Positions 1-11,051 are shown, numbered from the stretch's first letter. The stretch: DNA of 64,000 nucleotides from JAGTVG01 sp963699805 (GCA_963699805.1 CAVOVH010000009.1:412420-476419), one strand, 5' to 3'. Numbers and translations: made by a program. The notes: generated by a model from the sequence alone, not told the origin.

Positions 1-201
1 GAATTGCCTGATGATTATCCGGACTTTCGGAGTTTTTTATACTGGGATGAAAAAATTGAAACTGATCCGGAAGGAAAATTTGAGTTTCAGTTTCACCCTT
101 CGAAACTTACCGGGAATTTTATCATTGTTATAAAAGGGATTACGACAGAAGGTGACAAAATTGATGAAAAGATCGTATTTAATCTCTCTGTGGAAAAATA
201 A
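1..201 (+). CDS. C-terminal end of a large secreted Bacteroidota protein (partial)
   Basis: The reading frame is already open at base 1 and stops at 201, so only the last 66 codons are present. The pattern of an aromatic-rich stretch (FRSFLYWDEKIETDPEGK) followed by a beta-sandwich stretch (LTGNFIIVIKGITTEG) is what I know from the C-terminus of long Bacteroidota proteins with MG2 or carboxypeptidase-regulatory-like domains, where it marks the last extracellular domain. Function cannot be assigned from this piece. The first codon is not a start; the true start lies outside the window. Confidence 0.6.
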   Translation, partial: ELPDDYPDFRSFLYWDEKIETDPEGKFEFQFHPSKLTGNFIIVIKGITTEGDKIDEKIVFNLSVEK

Positions 202-384
202 TTGCCTCTGATTTTTATGGGGAAGCCAATAAGATACCATGGCACGGGGGTTTAATCATGGTACTAAAAAGACATAAATGCAAGGTGGATTGATCATGAA
301 ACCATTAAGGCACAAGATCTATTATTTTTCATAAAGGTTAATCCCATTATAAAATAAGGAATAATACTTAGCATTATGCATCCT

Positions 385-1125
385 TTATCTATGCGTGATG
401 GTCACAGTCCATTGGCCTGGTTCCATGATCGTAAATTCAATTCTTCGGGGGGAATTCAAGTTGGCGACTCCACCAGGCAAGGTGGTATCCTGAGTTCCAT
501 AAGGAATGATATACCGTAATCCCAGGGTGATCGGAAAGGTGACTCTGACGATTTCTGCATTGAGCCTCCCTCCCTGGTTGGTAACCAGCTGAATCACTCC
601 GGATGTTATTTTAAGAATCTCAAAATTGGTGATCTCCCGGATATTATTCTCAAAAATTTTGATGGTAACCGTATTTCCTGAAGGATCGGAATTTACAAAT
701 GTATAGGTGGCATTATCAAGCCTTTCGGTTTCAAGGATCCTGTACCCCTGCAAAGAAGATTTGTCTTCTCCCATATAGCGGAAATTCTCGATGGTTCCTT
801 TGAAATAACCCTTTTGAACCTTTTCATCATTCCCTGTAAATTCCCCAAAGCCATATATTTCACCATTTTTCCATTCCCCGGTAAATTTTCTTCCATCCAT
901 AAAAGTGACCGTTCCTTCCCCATCAGGTAATCCTTTCCTGAATTGGCCTTCATAGATGGCTAATTTTCCTACTGCCTTCCCCAAGCCGTTGGCCATTCCT
1001 TTTTTACACTCCCCTGAATAATTACCGGCAATTTCATCCAACAACACCTTACATTCCTGTCCTTTGGCAGGGACGATTGAAAAAATGAAGAAAAACGAAA
1101 AAATATATATTAAAATTCTTCCCAT
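385..1125 (-). CDS. MORN-repeat secreted protein
   Basis: I chose the start at 1125 because it gives a clean signal peptide (MGRILIYIFSFFFIFSIV, cleaved near PAKGQ); an upstream in-frame ATG at 1155 would add ten residues in front of it. After the signal come at least three MORN-type repeats (NGLGKAVGKLAIYEGQF, PDGEGTVTFMDGRKFTGEW, IYGFGEFTG) in the first half. The second half is beta-rich and I do not recognise it. MORN repeats usually act as scaffold or membrane-contact modules. The gene is downstream of susD on the same strand but separated by a terminator-like hairpin, so it is probably transcribed independently. Confidence 0.75.
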   Translation of the reverse strand: MGRILIYIFSFFFIFSIVPAKGQECKVLLDEIAGNYSGECKKGMANGLGKAVGKLAIYEGQFRKGLPDGEGTVTFMDGRKFTGEWKNGEIYGFGEFTGNDEKVQKGYFKGTIENFRYMGEDKSSLQGYRILETERLDNATYTFVNSDPSGNTVTIKIFENNIREITNFEILKITSGVIQLVTNQGGRLNAEIVRVTFPITLGLRYIIPYGTQDTTLPGGVANLNSPRRIEFTIMEPGQWTVTITHR

Positions 1126-1168
1126 AATAAAAAAATATGACCCCTTCAAAATCAATGTAAAAGGATGA

Positions 1169-1193
1169 AAAAAGGGGCCCTGAAGCCCCTTTC
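1169..1193 (-). terminator. Rho-independent terminator of the susCD operon
   Basis: Read on the minus strand just after the susD stop, the sequence is GGGGC, a short TTCAG loop, then GGCCCC followed by six T. The hairpin plus T run lies between susD and the MORN gene, where an operon end is expected. This is seen in the sequence; termination itself is inferred. Confidence 0.55.
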
Positions 1194-1208
1194 AGTTTTA
1201 ACCGATAA

Positions 1209-2715
1209 TCAATAACCTGCGTTCTGGGTGATATTCTTGTTCAAATCCACTTCACCGGTAGGAATCGGATACAAAAGATTCTTCGGTAATGAAATATTGA
1301 ATGAAGCATTATCAGAGCTGAAATCAAAACTGGCCAGGTTGATGAAGCCGGCTTCGTGCCACCTCCTCAGGTCCAGCCATCGCTGACCTTCACCAGCCAG
1401 CTCCACGAATCTTTCATCCATGATCCATTGACGTACCTGATCCTGGGAAGCGCCTGTTGCGTAATCAGCAGGAACACCAGTAGATCCCATGTTCCTGGCT
1501 CTTGTTCGTACCTCATTGACAAGACCTGTGGCGCCATTCTGATCCCCTGTTTCATTCAGGGCCTCGGCTTTAAGCAGGAGTACATCGGCATATCGCAATA
1601 AACGGGTATTATTCAAAGAACCTACCCCGCTATCTGCAATCTGATCATCCTGAACATATTTTAAAATATGCCGGTTTGCCGGATCCACAATGTGTGCGAT
1701 CCTGGGATCATCCGGATCGATGGCATTCACGAGTTTGGTGGTTGCAATAAAGGGTGGATTACCCCAGAAGCTCCAGTGCTCATTGAAATACCCATAATAA
1801 GCCGACCAGGATCCAACCACTGAAAAATCATCATTCTGTAACCAGACGTTGTCGGATCCGGAAGCCTGTCCAGCCTGAGTCTCAAATATCGATTCAGAGT
1901 TATTCTCGCGATTTACTGAAAAATTATCATTAAAATCAGCCGTCAGACTTTTATCCGTAATCTTATTAAAGGCCGTAACAGCCTGGGAATAAAGAGCATT
2001 ATCACCCGTCCAGCTTGCCTTAAATACCAGGGCTTTCCCCAGGTATCCATTGGCAGCACTCTTGTTGGCACGGCCGATATTGGTCGCATCCCAGGATGCC
2101 GGCAGCAGATTGGCGGCTTCCGTAAAATCGGCAATGGCCTGATCCAGCAGTGCGATCCCATCGGAACTCTGGAGGATTGATCTGGTCTTGTGTATTGATC
2201 CGGTAAGTTACCAGCGGAGCGGTGCCAAAATAATTCCATAGCAGGAAGAATGCCCATCCCCGAAGGAAATAAGCTTCCCCTTTATTCTGATCCCGGATGG
2301 CGGTATTGCTATAAGCTGATTCATCTCTTTCTTCATCCATGGCGATTTTCTCCAGCAGTACATTGGCTCGATTCACCAGCAGGTAAACGATGTCGTAATC
2401 CCTGTTGAGAAAACCATTGCCTGGTTGTAAAGTTGAAAAGATCTCAAACGGCTGTGAACCTCCACTATTGGTGGTGGTAATGTCATCACCCGGTAAGAGG
2501 AAGAAAGAATGATGATCCCCATTGCTTCCTCCATAAACAAACAGATCCGCAATCTTTGCATAGGCAGCCAGAACCGCCCGGTCGAAATCGATCTGTTCAT
2601 CAAAAATATCTGCCTCCGTATCACCGAGGGGCTTCAAATCCAGATTATCTTTATTGCATGCATTACTTATGAACAAGACTAGCAGGATGATTAAACTATA
2701 TTTTAACGCTTTCAT
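1209..2715 (-). CDS. SusD/RagB-family outer-membrane glycan-binding lipoprotein (one frame break)
   Basis: SusD-like proteins are surface lipoproteins that bind glycans and cap the SusC transporter. The start at 2715 gives MKALKYSLIILLVLFISNAC, with the lipobox ending at the acylated cysteine; an ATG at 2742 is also possible. Family features include the N-terminal LDLKPLGDTEADIF, the helical repeat GEAYFLRGWAFFLLWNYFG, and the C-terminal RWLDLRRWHEAG and NLLYPIPTGEVDLN. The frame is broken once near 2169: the N-terminal frame ends its sensible sequence at INPP and the next frame continues with SSDGIALLDQAIADF, consistent with one extra base. Apart from that the gene is full length. It starts 35 bases after the susC stop, so both form one operon. 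Confidence 0.9.
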
Positions 2716-2750
2716 ATTCTTGATACTTTTATTTCTTAACATAATTCATA

Positions 2751-5700
2751 CTAAAATGTTGCGTTAACTCCGAATGTCCAGGTAACCGGAATGGGAATAT
2801 TATCGTTTTCCGGATCATTCCCCGACCATTTTGTGAAAGTCAAGAGATTGGAACCGCTTACATACAATCGTACCCGATCGATAAATCCGGCCGAATTGAG
2901 CATACTGGTCGGTAATGAATACCCCAGTGTCATATTCCTGATCCGCATGAATCCTGCCTGCTCAACAAACCGGTCTGAAAAACGGTTGTTGGCCGCAGGA
3001 TCATTATAGACTGCCCTAGGCAATGAATTCACTTTATCCTTGGGATCATACTGATGAGGATTTTCCGGCGTCCAGCGGTTCAACACATTCACCCACTGGT
3101 TGATACCGGTAGAGCTCATACTTACCCCTTTGGCCATTTCCTCATTATACTTATACACATCACCGATCCCCTGGAAGAAAATGGAAAAATCGATCCCCTT
3201 CCAGTTCAATCCTGCAGTAAATCCATAAAAATGTTTGGGAATGGTATTTCCAATATAGGTCCGGTCATTCAGGTCGACCACGTTGTCCGGGAAGGGTGTA
3301 TAAAAATCATAACCGGCATCCCTATCCGGTGGACCGTTTACGTCTTTGAAATAGAAGTCTCCAGCGCTGACGAGGTCAGCCGTCCCCTGGTTATCGGTTT
3401 TTTCCGATTGCCATTGCTCCACTTCCTGATCGGACTGAAAGATCCCATCCGCTTTAAATCCCCATATATAATATAAAGGGTATCCTTCTTCAATCCGCAC
3501 ATCCGTATTGGTACCTGCCTGTTCCGGGCTGACTATAAAGGGTTGATTATTCCATACCTCCAATACCTCATTATGCACGGTGGTAAGGTTGCCACTGAAA
3601 GAATATTGCAAATCACCGATGGACCCATTATATCCCAACTGGAATTCAAAACCGCTATTCTGGACTTTCGCCACGTTGATGATCGGATTGCTGTAATTAC
3701 CCACACTGGAGGGGAACGAAACCGATTGCAAAATGCCATCGGTGATACGATCATAATATTCCACCGTTGCTGTAATATGATTGTTGAAAAATACTCCGTC
3801 AAAACCAAAGTTGGTGGTGGTCGTAGTTTCCCAGGAAAGATCTTCCGTTGGAAAATCCGGCAGGAATAATCCATGGTCCGTATAGCCATAAGGATCTCCG
3901 TTACCTGATCCGTAGGAATATTCAGTGGATCTGTTCACGCCTGAAAGGTACGCGAAGGCCGCAGTTTCCTGGTTACCCAGCTGACCCCAACCTGCACGGA
4001 TCTTCAGGTCATTTATCCAGCTGATCCCTCCCATGAAATTCTCGGCACTGATCCGCCAGGCCAGGGCAACAGATGGGAAAGTACCCCAACGGTAATCCGG
4101 TGCAAACCTTGACGTTCCATCCCTTCTTACTGTTACATCTACATAATATTTACTGGCATAGTTATAACTTGCTCTTGCCATGTATCCCTGCAGCGCATAC
4201 CGGTCGGTCCACTCTCCCACTGTTGTATATTGTTCGCTTTCAATCATTCCCCGTTTTTCCTTGTCTTCCTGGGTGATGTACTGAGAGCCTGATTGAAGAA
4301 AATTAAAACCATATTGCTGATCCATGGCACTCAATGTCACATTGATATTGTGGTCCCCGAATTGCTTGAGCCAGTCAATGGTGAGTTCTTTGACTATATT
4401 GTAGTTTTTTGAATTCCTGTAAGTCAATGAACCGACCGATGAAAGTCCATCTGCCAGGGAATAAGGATTCCCAGGTGTAATGCTGAACATGTCACTATTC
4501 ACGCTTGTCCAATTCGAACGACGGTTATAAAACCAGTCTGCACTGAATGTACCTTTAATTTTCAGCCCTTTAATAGGTTCCACCTGAAGATAGGCACTTC
4601 CGATATTGCGGAAGATCTGGTATTCATTCTCGTTGATCCTTTTATCAGTTCTTGCCACATAGTTGGATTCCGTTTCCTGGCCATATTTCAAGGTATAATC
4701 CACCAGATAGGGAGGTGCGTCCGCATTGCTGCCCCCAAACATCGGATGATCCAGATTTGGAGTGGTCACGGTATCAACAGTAGTTGCATAGCCATACTTA
4801 TCCTCCACGGGACTGCCTGTGGGATAATAATCATCCTCCAGATAAATAGGTTGCCATGGGGGAGCGCTGACGGCCTGTGACAGGCTATTGGCCTGATCCA
4901 GTGTATTCACCAGGGCAAAACGGTAAGTAAGACCAACTTCGATGTAATCGTTCACCTTGCTGGTCACATTGGTAGCCAGTGAATACCTTTCCTGCCAGTT
5001 GGCCAGGATGGGGGCATCGGTATATGAATAACCGGTAGATACATAGTAATTGGTATTCTCGTTTCCACCATAAACCCGGGCACTGGCATCCACAATGTTT
5101 GCTCCCTGGTTCAACATGGGCTGTTGCCAGTCGATGGTGGGTTTACCACCCAGATAAGCCGCATAATTGGCTGCATCATTGGCAGTTGGATCAAAAACTG
5201 CCGGAAGAGGAGCGCTCGCATTGGCCCCATAGGATTCCTGATATAATCCTGTATACTCATTTACACCTAACAAATTGTATACATTGGGTATTTTTTGAAA
5301 ACCATAACTGTAGGCCAAGTCCACTTTCGGGCGGCCTTCCTTCCCTTTTTTGGTGGTGATCAGGATCACCCCGTTGGAAGCCCGTACTCCATAAATGGCT
5401 GCGGCAGAGGCATCCTTCAGCACAGAGATGGATTCAATATCATCCGGGTTGATCATGGATAATATGTTTATCTGTCCCCGGATATCCCGTACCACCGCCT
5501 GTCCCTGTTCATAACCGGAACCGAATTCGGTGATCGGGACCCCATCGATGACATAGAGTGGATCCGCGATTCCAAACGTGGAAACACCCCGTATACGTAC
5601 GGTGGGTCTGTCAGTTGGTAAACCACTCGGGCTGGAAACCAATACACCGGCCATCCTACCTTGCATGGCCAGTTCCGGTGTCATCTGGACGCTCTTTTCA

Positions 5701-6111
5701 ATATCGTCCGATTCCATCACTGAAATCGCACCTGTAAGGTCTTTTTTCGCACGGGTACCATAACCGATCACGACAACCTCCGATAATTGAGTAACATCCG
5801 TTTGCATGATCACATCAATGATGGATTGGGTACCCACTTCGATGTTTCGTGACTGGTAGCCCACTGCACTGAAGGTCAGGCTGGCTCCCGTCAGGCACGG
5901 TTAATTTATAGTTCCCATCCAGGTCAGTGATCGTACCGGAAGTCGAACCCGTAACAATAATACTCACTCCCGGTATGGCAGAGCCATCTTCCCCGGAAGT
6001 CACCTTTCCGCTAATTGTCCTGTCCTGTGCATGTAATTGTCCGAAAACAAAGATTGAAAACACGAACAACAACAATTTCGGAAATCCGAATTGCTCGTAA
6101 AAATTTCTCAT
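2751..6111 (-). CDS. SusC/RagA-family TonB-dependent outer-membrane transporter (one frame break)
   Basis: This is the porin partner of SusD, importing oligosaccharides with TonB energy. From the ATG at 6111 there is a signal peptide (LLLFVFSIFVFGQLHAQD), a carboxypeptidase-like regulatory domain (GKVTSGEDGSAIPGVSIIV), the family marker before the plug (EVVVIGYGTRAKKDLTGA), the plug (VRIRGVSTFGIADPLYVIDG), and a long beta-barrel ending in VTWTFGVNATF with a terminal aromatic residue. The total of about 1,120 residues is normal for SusC. The frame is broken near 5890, between KLTVPDG and SLTFSAVGYQSR, again as if one base were extra. The substrate is unknown; no carbohydrate-active gene is directly adjacent. 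Confidence 0.92.
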
Positions 6112-6733
6112 AACTACTTTTGATTAGCGTAAAAAAATTAGATTCATTCCATTTTAAACCACACTTCAAGTTAGATTTTTCGTATGTCCGACACAAAGTT
6201 TTAATTCAAATTCGACAGTCAGAGACCATAGAATTATAATAGTTTCAAAAACACAGTTAAAAAGTTAATGCGAATTCATTTTTTATTAAATATCAGAAAG
6301 TATATTGCTATTTTCTTAAATATTTTTCTTAGACGTAAATATGAAATCGATAATTGAAGAATATTTGAGCCATTAAAAATTGACATATTTGTAAATATAT
6401 TACGAATTTTATATGATATTTTTAAATATCCGTAAAAAAATCAATAAAGTATCTGATCCCTAAGTGATTTGAAAGCTACTATCATTATTGCAATAAGTTG
6501 GCACTATATTTCAAACAAAATTTTTTAAAAAAAAGGTCTTGAAAACATGTATATTTTTAGTTATATGATTTTCATTCTATATTCGTTGAGATTTTTTCAT
6601 TAGTTATTGAATTTTTTTCAACAATTGCTCGCAAATATTAACAAATATCTATTCAAAGGCATTTACTGGCTGACGGCTTCTTTTTCCTTTTTATTCTTTA
6701 TCATGGTCTTGACTGAATGTCTTTACACGTTAC
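6112..6733. other. AT-rich intergenic region between divergent genes
   Basis: About 620 bases of very AT-rich DNA separate susC (leftward) from a rightward gene pair. It must hold the promoters of both, but I could not place a convincing Bacteroidota -7/-33 promoter. An open frame from 6607 with a hydrophobic stretch overlaps the next gene and is not convincing as a gene. Confidence 0.4.
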
Positions 6734-7165
6734 ATGCTCAAAGCGCCGATAATTCCGGAGGAGGAAACATCCCTGCTGACCAATATCTTTGATGAATGGA
6801 AATCCTTATTTAAATTGGCCAATGAGAATTCAGATGTGATCTACTTGCCCACAAATACAACGATCAAAGATTGGAACCAAAAGGAAGCCATTCGTTTCAT
6901 CCGGGGAAATATTCGAATCCCTGTCCATACCTGTGATGATTTTATGATGCCCAATGTGGTCCTCGGAGTCACCAAGGTTCAGGAGGAACAAGGCATCTGG
7001 GCCGGTGAGTCTACCCTGATAATCAGGGCCAGAATACAGATTTCAACCATTGAGGTAACGGAAAACTCCGAGGTTATGATCTGGTGTAACCCTGAACTGG
7101 CTGAACAGATCCATTTAAAGCCGGATGAAACACTTTTGAAAGAAATAAATCGATTTGAATATTAA
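6734..7165 (+). CDS. Small protein of unknown function, coupled to an amidohydrolase
   Basis: The 143-residue product is not recognised. It has no signal peptide or membrane segment. The body is mixed alpha/beta with IRIPVHTCDDFMMPNVVLG and a C-terminal MIWCNPELAEQIHLKPDE. The gene ends ten bases before the amidohydrolase start, so the two are almost surely co-transcribed and may act on the same substrate. The ATG at 6734 is the only reasonable start, but the N-terminus (MLKAPIIPEEETSLL) is not supported by similarity. Confidence 0.6.
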   Translation: MLKAPIIPEEETSLLTNIFDEWKSLFKLANENSDVIYLPTNTTIKDWNQKEAIRFIRGNIRIPVHTCDDFMMPNVVLGVTKVQEEQGIWAGESTLIIRARIQISTIEVTENSEVMIWCNPELAEQIHLKPDETLLKEINRFEY

Positions 7166-7175
7166 ATAATCATTC

Positions 7176-8192
7176 ATGGAAAATCATAACCTGGAAAGGA
7201 TCAACAGACAATTCGACTTTTTGAAAAAAAACAAAAATAACCTGGTGATTGATGCGGATACACACATTACTGATCTTAACAATCTTTCACAACCATTGCT
7301 CGAAAAGTATAAAAATTCGGAAAATTACTATCATGGAAAACCCATTTCGGCTGAAGATCTTCTCGCAGAGATGGAATTGGCTGGCGTAGACATGTCACTT
7401 GTCTGGCAGAATCCTGCGGCCACCCCATATCTTCAGGATCAGGAAATCAATTTCCAACGGCTGTTAAAGGCCAACCAATATGTGGCCGATATGGCGAATA
7501 AAAATCCAGAAAAACTGATTCCGGCTGGCTGGACCGACCCAAAGGCGCTGGGTCTGAAAAAGGCGCTTGAACTGACAGAAATTTGTATTCTTCAGCTGGG
7601 CTTCCCCATTGTCAAGATGAATCCGGCACAGAACGCCTTCCCGATCGATGGTGAAGAAGTATTCAGGATCGTAGAAAAAATAAGCGAGCTCAGGAGTATA
7701 GTCGCATTTCATTATGGCGCGGATACGCCCTATACACCCGCAGAAGGATTGGAGAAAATCGCTGAAAATTTTGCAGACACCCGGATTATCGGGGTGCATA
7801 TGGGAGGCGGAGGTGCCAGCTACATGGAAGGGGAATCCCTCTACCTGAAAACCCGGGAACTTGGCATGAAATATAAAAACCTCTTTTTTATTCAAAGTGC
7901 GAAACGGGACACCCATATTGAAAGTGATTTCATTACCTATACACTGGCGGGAGATCCCCATGACCGGCAGATCGCCTGCGCAAGTGATGCCCCCTATGGA
8001 AGACAAACCTGGAATTTTGGAGGCTACCGGTTGATGTTTGCCAGCATGCTGAACAGTGAAAACCATACGGATGTCCGTGTCCGGAACCATTCCGAATTAT
8101 TCACGACGGACATGATTAAGAACTATATGGGAAGGAATATTGCGGAACTGGTGATCGATGGATATGAGAGGATGCTCCAATTGGGAAGCTAA
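7176..8192 (+). CDS. Amidohydrolase-2 family metal-dependent hydrolase
   Basis: A cytoplasmic TIM-barrel hydrolase of the ACMSD/amidohydrolase-2 type (Pfam Amidohydro_2). Visible metal-site elements are the first-strand DADTHI (D-x-H), FHYGAD in the middle, GVHMGGGG on a later strand, and the C-terminal aspartate in CASDAPYG. At 338 residues it has normal length. Members of this family hydrolyse or decarboxylate small cyclic or aromatic acids; the substrate here cannot be told. The preceding small gene is ten bases upstream. Confidence 0.85.
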   Translation: MENHNLERINRQFDFLKKNKNNLVIDADTHITDLNNLSQPLLEKYKNSENYYHGKPISAEDLLAEMELAGVDMSLVWQNPAATPYLQDQEINFQRLLKANQYVADMANKNPEKLIPAGWTDPKALGLKKALELTEICILQLGFPIVKMNPAQNAFPIDGEEVFRIVEKISELRSIVAFHYGADTPYTPAEGLEKIAENFADTRIIGVHMGGGGASYMEGESLYLKTRELGMKYKNLFFIQSAKRDTHIESDFITYTLAGDPHDRQIACASDAPYGRQTWNFGGYRLMFASMLNSENHTDVRVRNHSELFTTDMIKNYMGRNIAELVIDGYERMLQLGS

Positions 8193-8747
8193 AGGCCCAA
8201 GGATAAAAGCTCAAGGCGGAAAGCGAAAAGGGGAGAATTTGGCATAGATCGTTTGAATGTACTTCAGAGTTTAAATAAAACATCAATCAATCGCTTGGCT
8301 TATAAGGCTTCGTGCGAAGGACTGCCAAGTGATTGTAATTATTGATAAAGATTTCTCATCCATATATTCCGTCACTCGGGAGGACCCAACCAACTGTTGA
8401 TGATGAAAAGTCTCTCGTCCACCTATTTCAGTCATACGGGAAGACCTTTCCAGGTGCCATGGCAACCCGAGCGGCTTTTGATGATATTTCAGCACTCTGG
8501 AAGACCCCTGCCACGGATGATATGCTTTTAAACATCTGATGACTTTGAGTCATAAGATGAGTTTTCACATGGATTCTTTGAAAAAATTATATGATATCCC
8601 TGCGAATCCTCAGCGTTCCCGGCTGTTAAAATCCTAATTCCGGTGATTTCAATTGAATTATAACAATTTAACCCGATGTCAAAAAATGTTTTTATATTTA
8701 AGTCCTGTTCACCAGTGATCGTAAAAATCTTTTTAGACTTTAGAATT
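8193..8747. repeat. Intergenic region with decayed direct repeats
   Basis: No gene is visible. Three imperfect copies of one motif can be aligned: around 8343-8387 (CTCATCC...GTCACTCGGGAGGACC), 8400-8450 (CTCGTCC...GTCATACGGGAAGACC) and 8477-8510 (GCACTCTGGAAGACC). Spacing is roughly 60 to 70 bases. They look like remains of a short tandem repeat. The promoter of the following gene should lie at the right end of this stretch. Confidence 0.45.
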
Positions 8748-10250
8748 ATGCGCTCATCAAAATTCAATATACACAGTCGCCTCCTGGAAATTTCTGCCTG
8801 GTTTGTTCTTTCGATGATCCTGACTCTTGACGTTTCCGGGCAGAGCGAGGATTTTACTGCTATCCGGACCGAAGTTTATTTTGATCAGCCTATCCGGGAC
8901 TGGGATGGCTTCGGATTTAATTATGTTGAAACGGCACAGACCCTGGATTACGATTCAGATCCGCAGGAGTATGGTGGATTCAGTTTACTGGATGAACAGG
9001 AACGCAGGGAAATAATAGATCTCGTATTCGGGGAAGATGGTCTGAAAGTTGGACTCGTGAAAATGTTTTATGATCCCTGGCACCAGCGCGAACCTGATGG
9101 CCCGTTCGATCATGATAAATCCACTCAATATATCCGGATGTTTGTCAGGGAAGGACTTAAAAAAACCAGGGAACGAGGAGGTGACCTTCAGATCATTACC
9201 ACCTTATATGGGCCCCCGGCCTGGGCCACCCGGCAAAAGTTTCTCAGGGGCCGTGATCTCGATCCCGAAATGAAGGACGATCTGTGTAATTATATGATCG
9301 ACTGGGTCCGGTACCTTCGAAAGGAAGAAGGATTACCTGTAAAATATGTTTCCCTCCATAACGAAGGTGAGGACTGGCTGCGATGGCCGGCCGATGGATC
9401 CCATGGCAATATTGGAAAAGGGCATGATTACAATATGTACTGGCCTCCTGAGCAGGTAGTCGAATTCATCACGCTGATGCGGGATAAAATGGATGAACAG
9501 GGCCTCGGTATGGTAGGCATCACCAACGGAGAGCCCACCAACTGGTTTCGTTTTTCAACCTGGGGTTATGCCGATTATATTTACCGTGATGAGGAAGCCC
9601 TCCAAAAGCTTGGATTGATTACCAGTCATGGTTTTTATAATGGGGCTTATACAAGCCGGTGGTTCGGGCCCCATACGTCCCAGGGCATCGATTTATTGCG
9701 TGAAAAAAGACCCTTGCTGAAAGCCTGGGTCACCTCCACCAGCTGGAGTAAAATGGATGCCAAGAACATCAAGGAGATGCATGGAAATATTTATTCCACC
9801 AAAGTGAATGGCATCATTCCCTGGGCGGGCATTCAGCGGCCCACGCTCTGGGTGGGCGGGGATCCCAACCCGGGATCTGCCTTCACGGTAAGAGAAGATG
9901 GATCTTATGAGATCAGAAGAGGATATTATTTTTACAAACAAATCTCACGTGCCGGACAACCCGGGATGGCAGTGGCCCGGACCATGTCGATGGATTCTCA
10001 GGTCGCCATGATCGCTTTTGCATCGAATGGAACCCATAACCCGGAATCATTTGTGGTCGTCAATTGGAGTGATGAGGATAAAAAAGTAAGTGTAAAGATT
10101 ACCGGTTCCGGGCGAGCATCTTTTGAGGCCTTTCAGACCACTGAGGACGAGAATAAGCGCTACAGTCCCGTGGGGAATTTTCAGGTCATTGATAACAGGA
10201 TCATTTTAAACAGCCCGAAAGGGTCGGTCACCACTTTTTTTGGAAAATGA
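8748..10250 (+). CDS. Secreted GH30-like glycoside hydrolase homologue, apparently lacking the nucleophile
   Basis: The start at 8748 gives an export signal (ISAWFVLSMILTLDVSG then QSED). The fold cues fit a clan GH-A barrel of the GH30 type: IRDWDGFGFNYVETAQ at the start, LQIITTLYGPPAWATR, and the acid/base strand YVSLHNEGEDW, where GH30 enzymes have a similar N-E-P. The strand that should carry the nucleophile glutamate reads LLKAWVTSTSWSKMD and has no Glu. A small C-terminal beta domain (SFVVVNWSDEDKKVSVKI) follows, as in GH30. So it is either an inactive glycan-binding relative or an enzyme with another mechanism. Family assignment is by eye and not certain. Confidence 0.7.
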   Translation: MRSSKFNIHSRLLEISAWFVLSMILTLDVSGQSEDFTAIRTEVYFDQPIRDWDGFGFNYVETAQTLDYDSDPQEYGGFSLLDEQERREIIDLVFGEDGLKVGLVKMFYDPWHQREPDGPFDHDKSTQYIRMFVREGLKKTRERGGDLQIITTLYGPPAWATRQKFLRGRDLDPEMKDDLCNYMIDWVRYLRKEEGLPVKYVSLHNEGEDWLRWPADGSHGNIGKGHDYNMYWPPEQVVEFITLMRDKMDEQGLGMVGITNGEPTNWFRFSTWGYADYIYRDEEALQKLGLITSHGFYNGAYTSRWFGPHTSQGIDLLREKRPLLKAWVTSTSWSKMDAKNIKEMHGNIYSTKVNGIIPWAGIQRPTLWVGGDPNPGSAFTVREDGSYEIRRGYYFYKQISRAGQPGMAVARTMSMDSQVAMIAFASNGTHNPESFVVVNWSDEDKKVSVKITGSGRASFEAFQTTEDENKRYSPVGNFQVIDNRIILNSPKGSVTTFFGK

Positions 10251-10366
10251 TCATGATATATTAAAATACTATGCTTTGGGTTGTATGGGTCCTATCCTTT
10301 TTATTTTATACAAAAACGTCGTTTGGATAATATGAAGCTTTTCACAGGTATTAAATAGATGGCAAT

Positions 10367-11017
10367 TTGGCAATATTTCTAAAAATCCTTTTTATTTATT
10401 TATTTATGTCCGTCCTGCTGGGATTTATCCCTGTCAATTCCGGTTTTAGACAGGTGGAGAAAGGAATAACGATTTATATTGTTTCCAACGGGGTGCATAC
10501 CGATTTTGTCCTGCCCATGGAAAATGAGTTCATGAACTGGCGATCATTTTTCAATCCGGAAGATTTCACAAATCGCATGGAAATCGCATCGTACATCGCT
10601 TTTGGCTGGGGTGACCAGGGATTTTACCTGAATACTCCGGAATGGTCAGATCTCAGGCCAGAAACTGCTTTCGTGGCGTTATTTATGCCCAGCCAGTCGG
10701 CCATGCATGTGACTTTGTGGAGTAAACCGGAATCAGATGCCCGATCGGTTAAAATCCGATTAAGTGTTGCGCAGTATATAAAGATCATCGATTACATCAG
10801 GAATTCTTTTAAACTGGACCCGGAAAGCAGGCCTGTCAGGCTGGATCATCCCGGATATGGTAAATATGATCTTTTTTATGAATCAAAACTTACCTTCCAT
10901 TTATTCAGGACCTGCAATGTGTGGACGAATACCGGCCTGATCCGATCCGGGATCAGAACCTCATTATGGACACCTTATGACCGGCCGATCCTTTATCAAT
11001 TATCCAGAATTCATTAA
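10367..11017 (+). CDS. DUF2459 (TIGR02117) family membrane-associated protein
   Basis: The 216-residue product has one N-terminal hydrophobic anchor (FLKILFIYLFMSVLLGFI) followed by the DUF2459 signature elements VSNGVHTDFVLPM, FGWGDQGFYLNTPEW and CNVWTNTGL. The family is widespread in bacteria; its biochemical role is not established. The frame opens with TTG at 10367; an internal ATG near 10406 would cut into the hydrophobic segment, so TTG is preferred. It stands 34 bases upstream of the metal-ion exporter and may be transcribed with it. Confidence 0.8.
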   Translation: MAIFLKILFIYLFMSVLLGFIPVNSGFRQVEKGITIYIVSNGVHTDFVLPMENEFMNWRSFFNPEDFTNRMEIASYIAFGWGDQGFYLNTPEWSDLRPETAFVALFMPSQSAMHVTLWSKPESDARSVKIRLSVAQYIKIIDYIRNSFKLDPESRPVRLDHPGYGKYDLFYESKLTFHLFRTCNVWTNTGLIRSGIRTSLWTPYDRPILYQLSRIH

Positions 11018-11051
11018 TTTTATGGATTCATAATTTTTGAATGTAAATTAA

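Noticed and set aside
6607..6792. Frame with a hydrophobic segment in the susC upstream region
   Set aside because: It overlaps the start of the next gene in another frame, lies in AT-rich DNA and has no supporting features.
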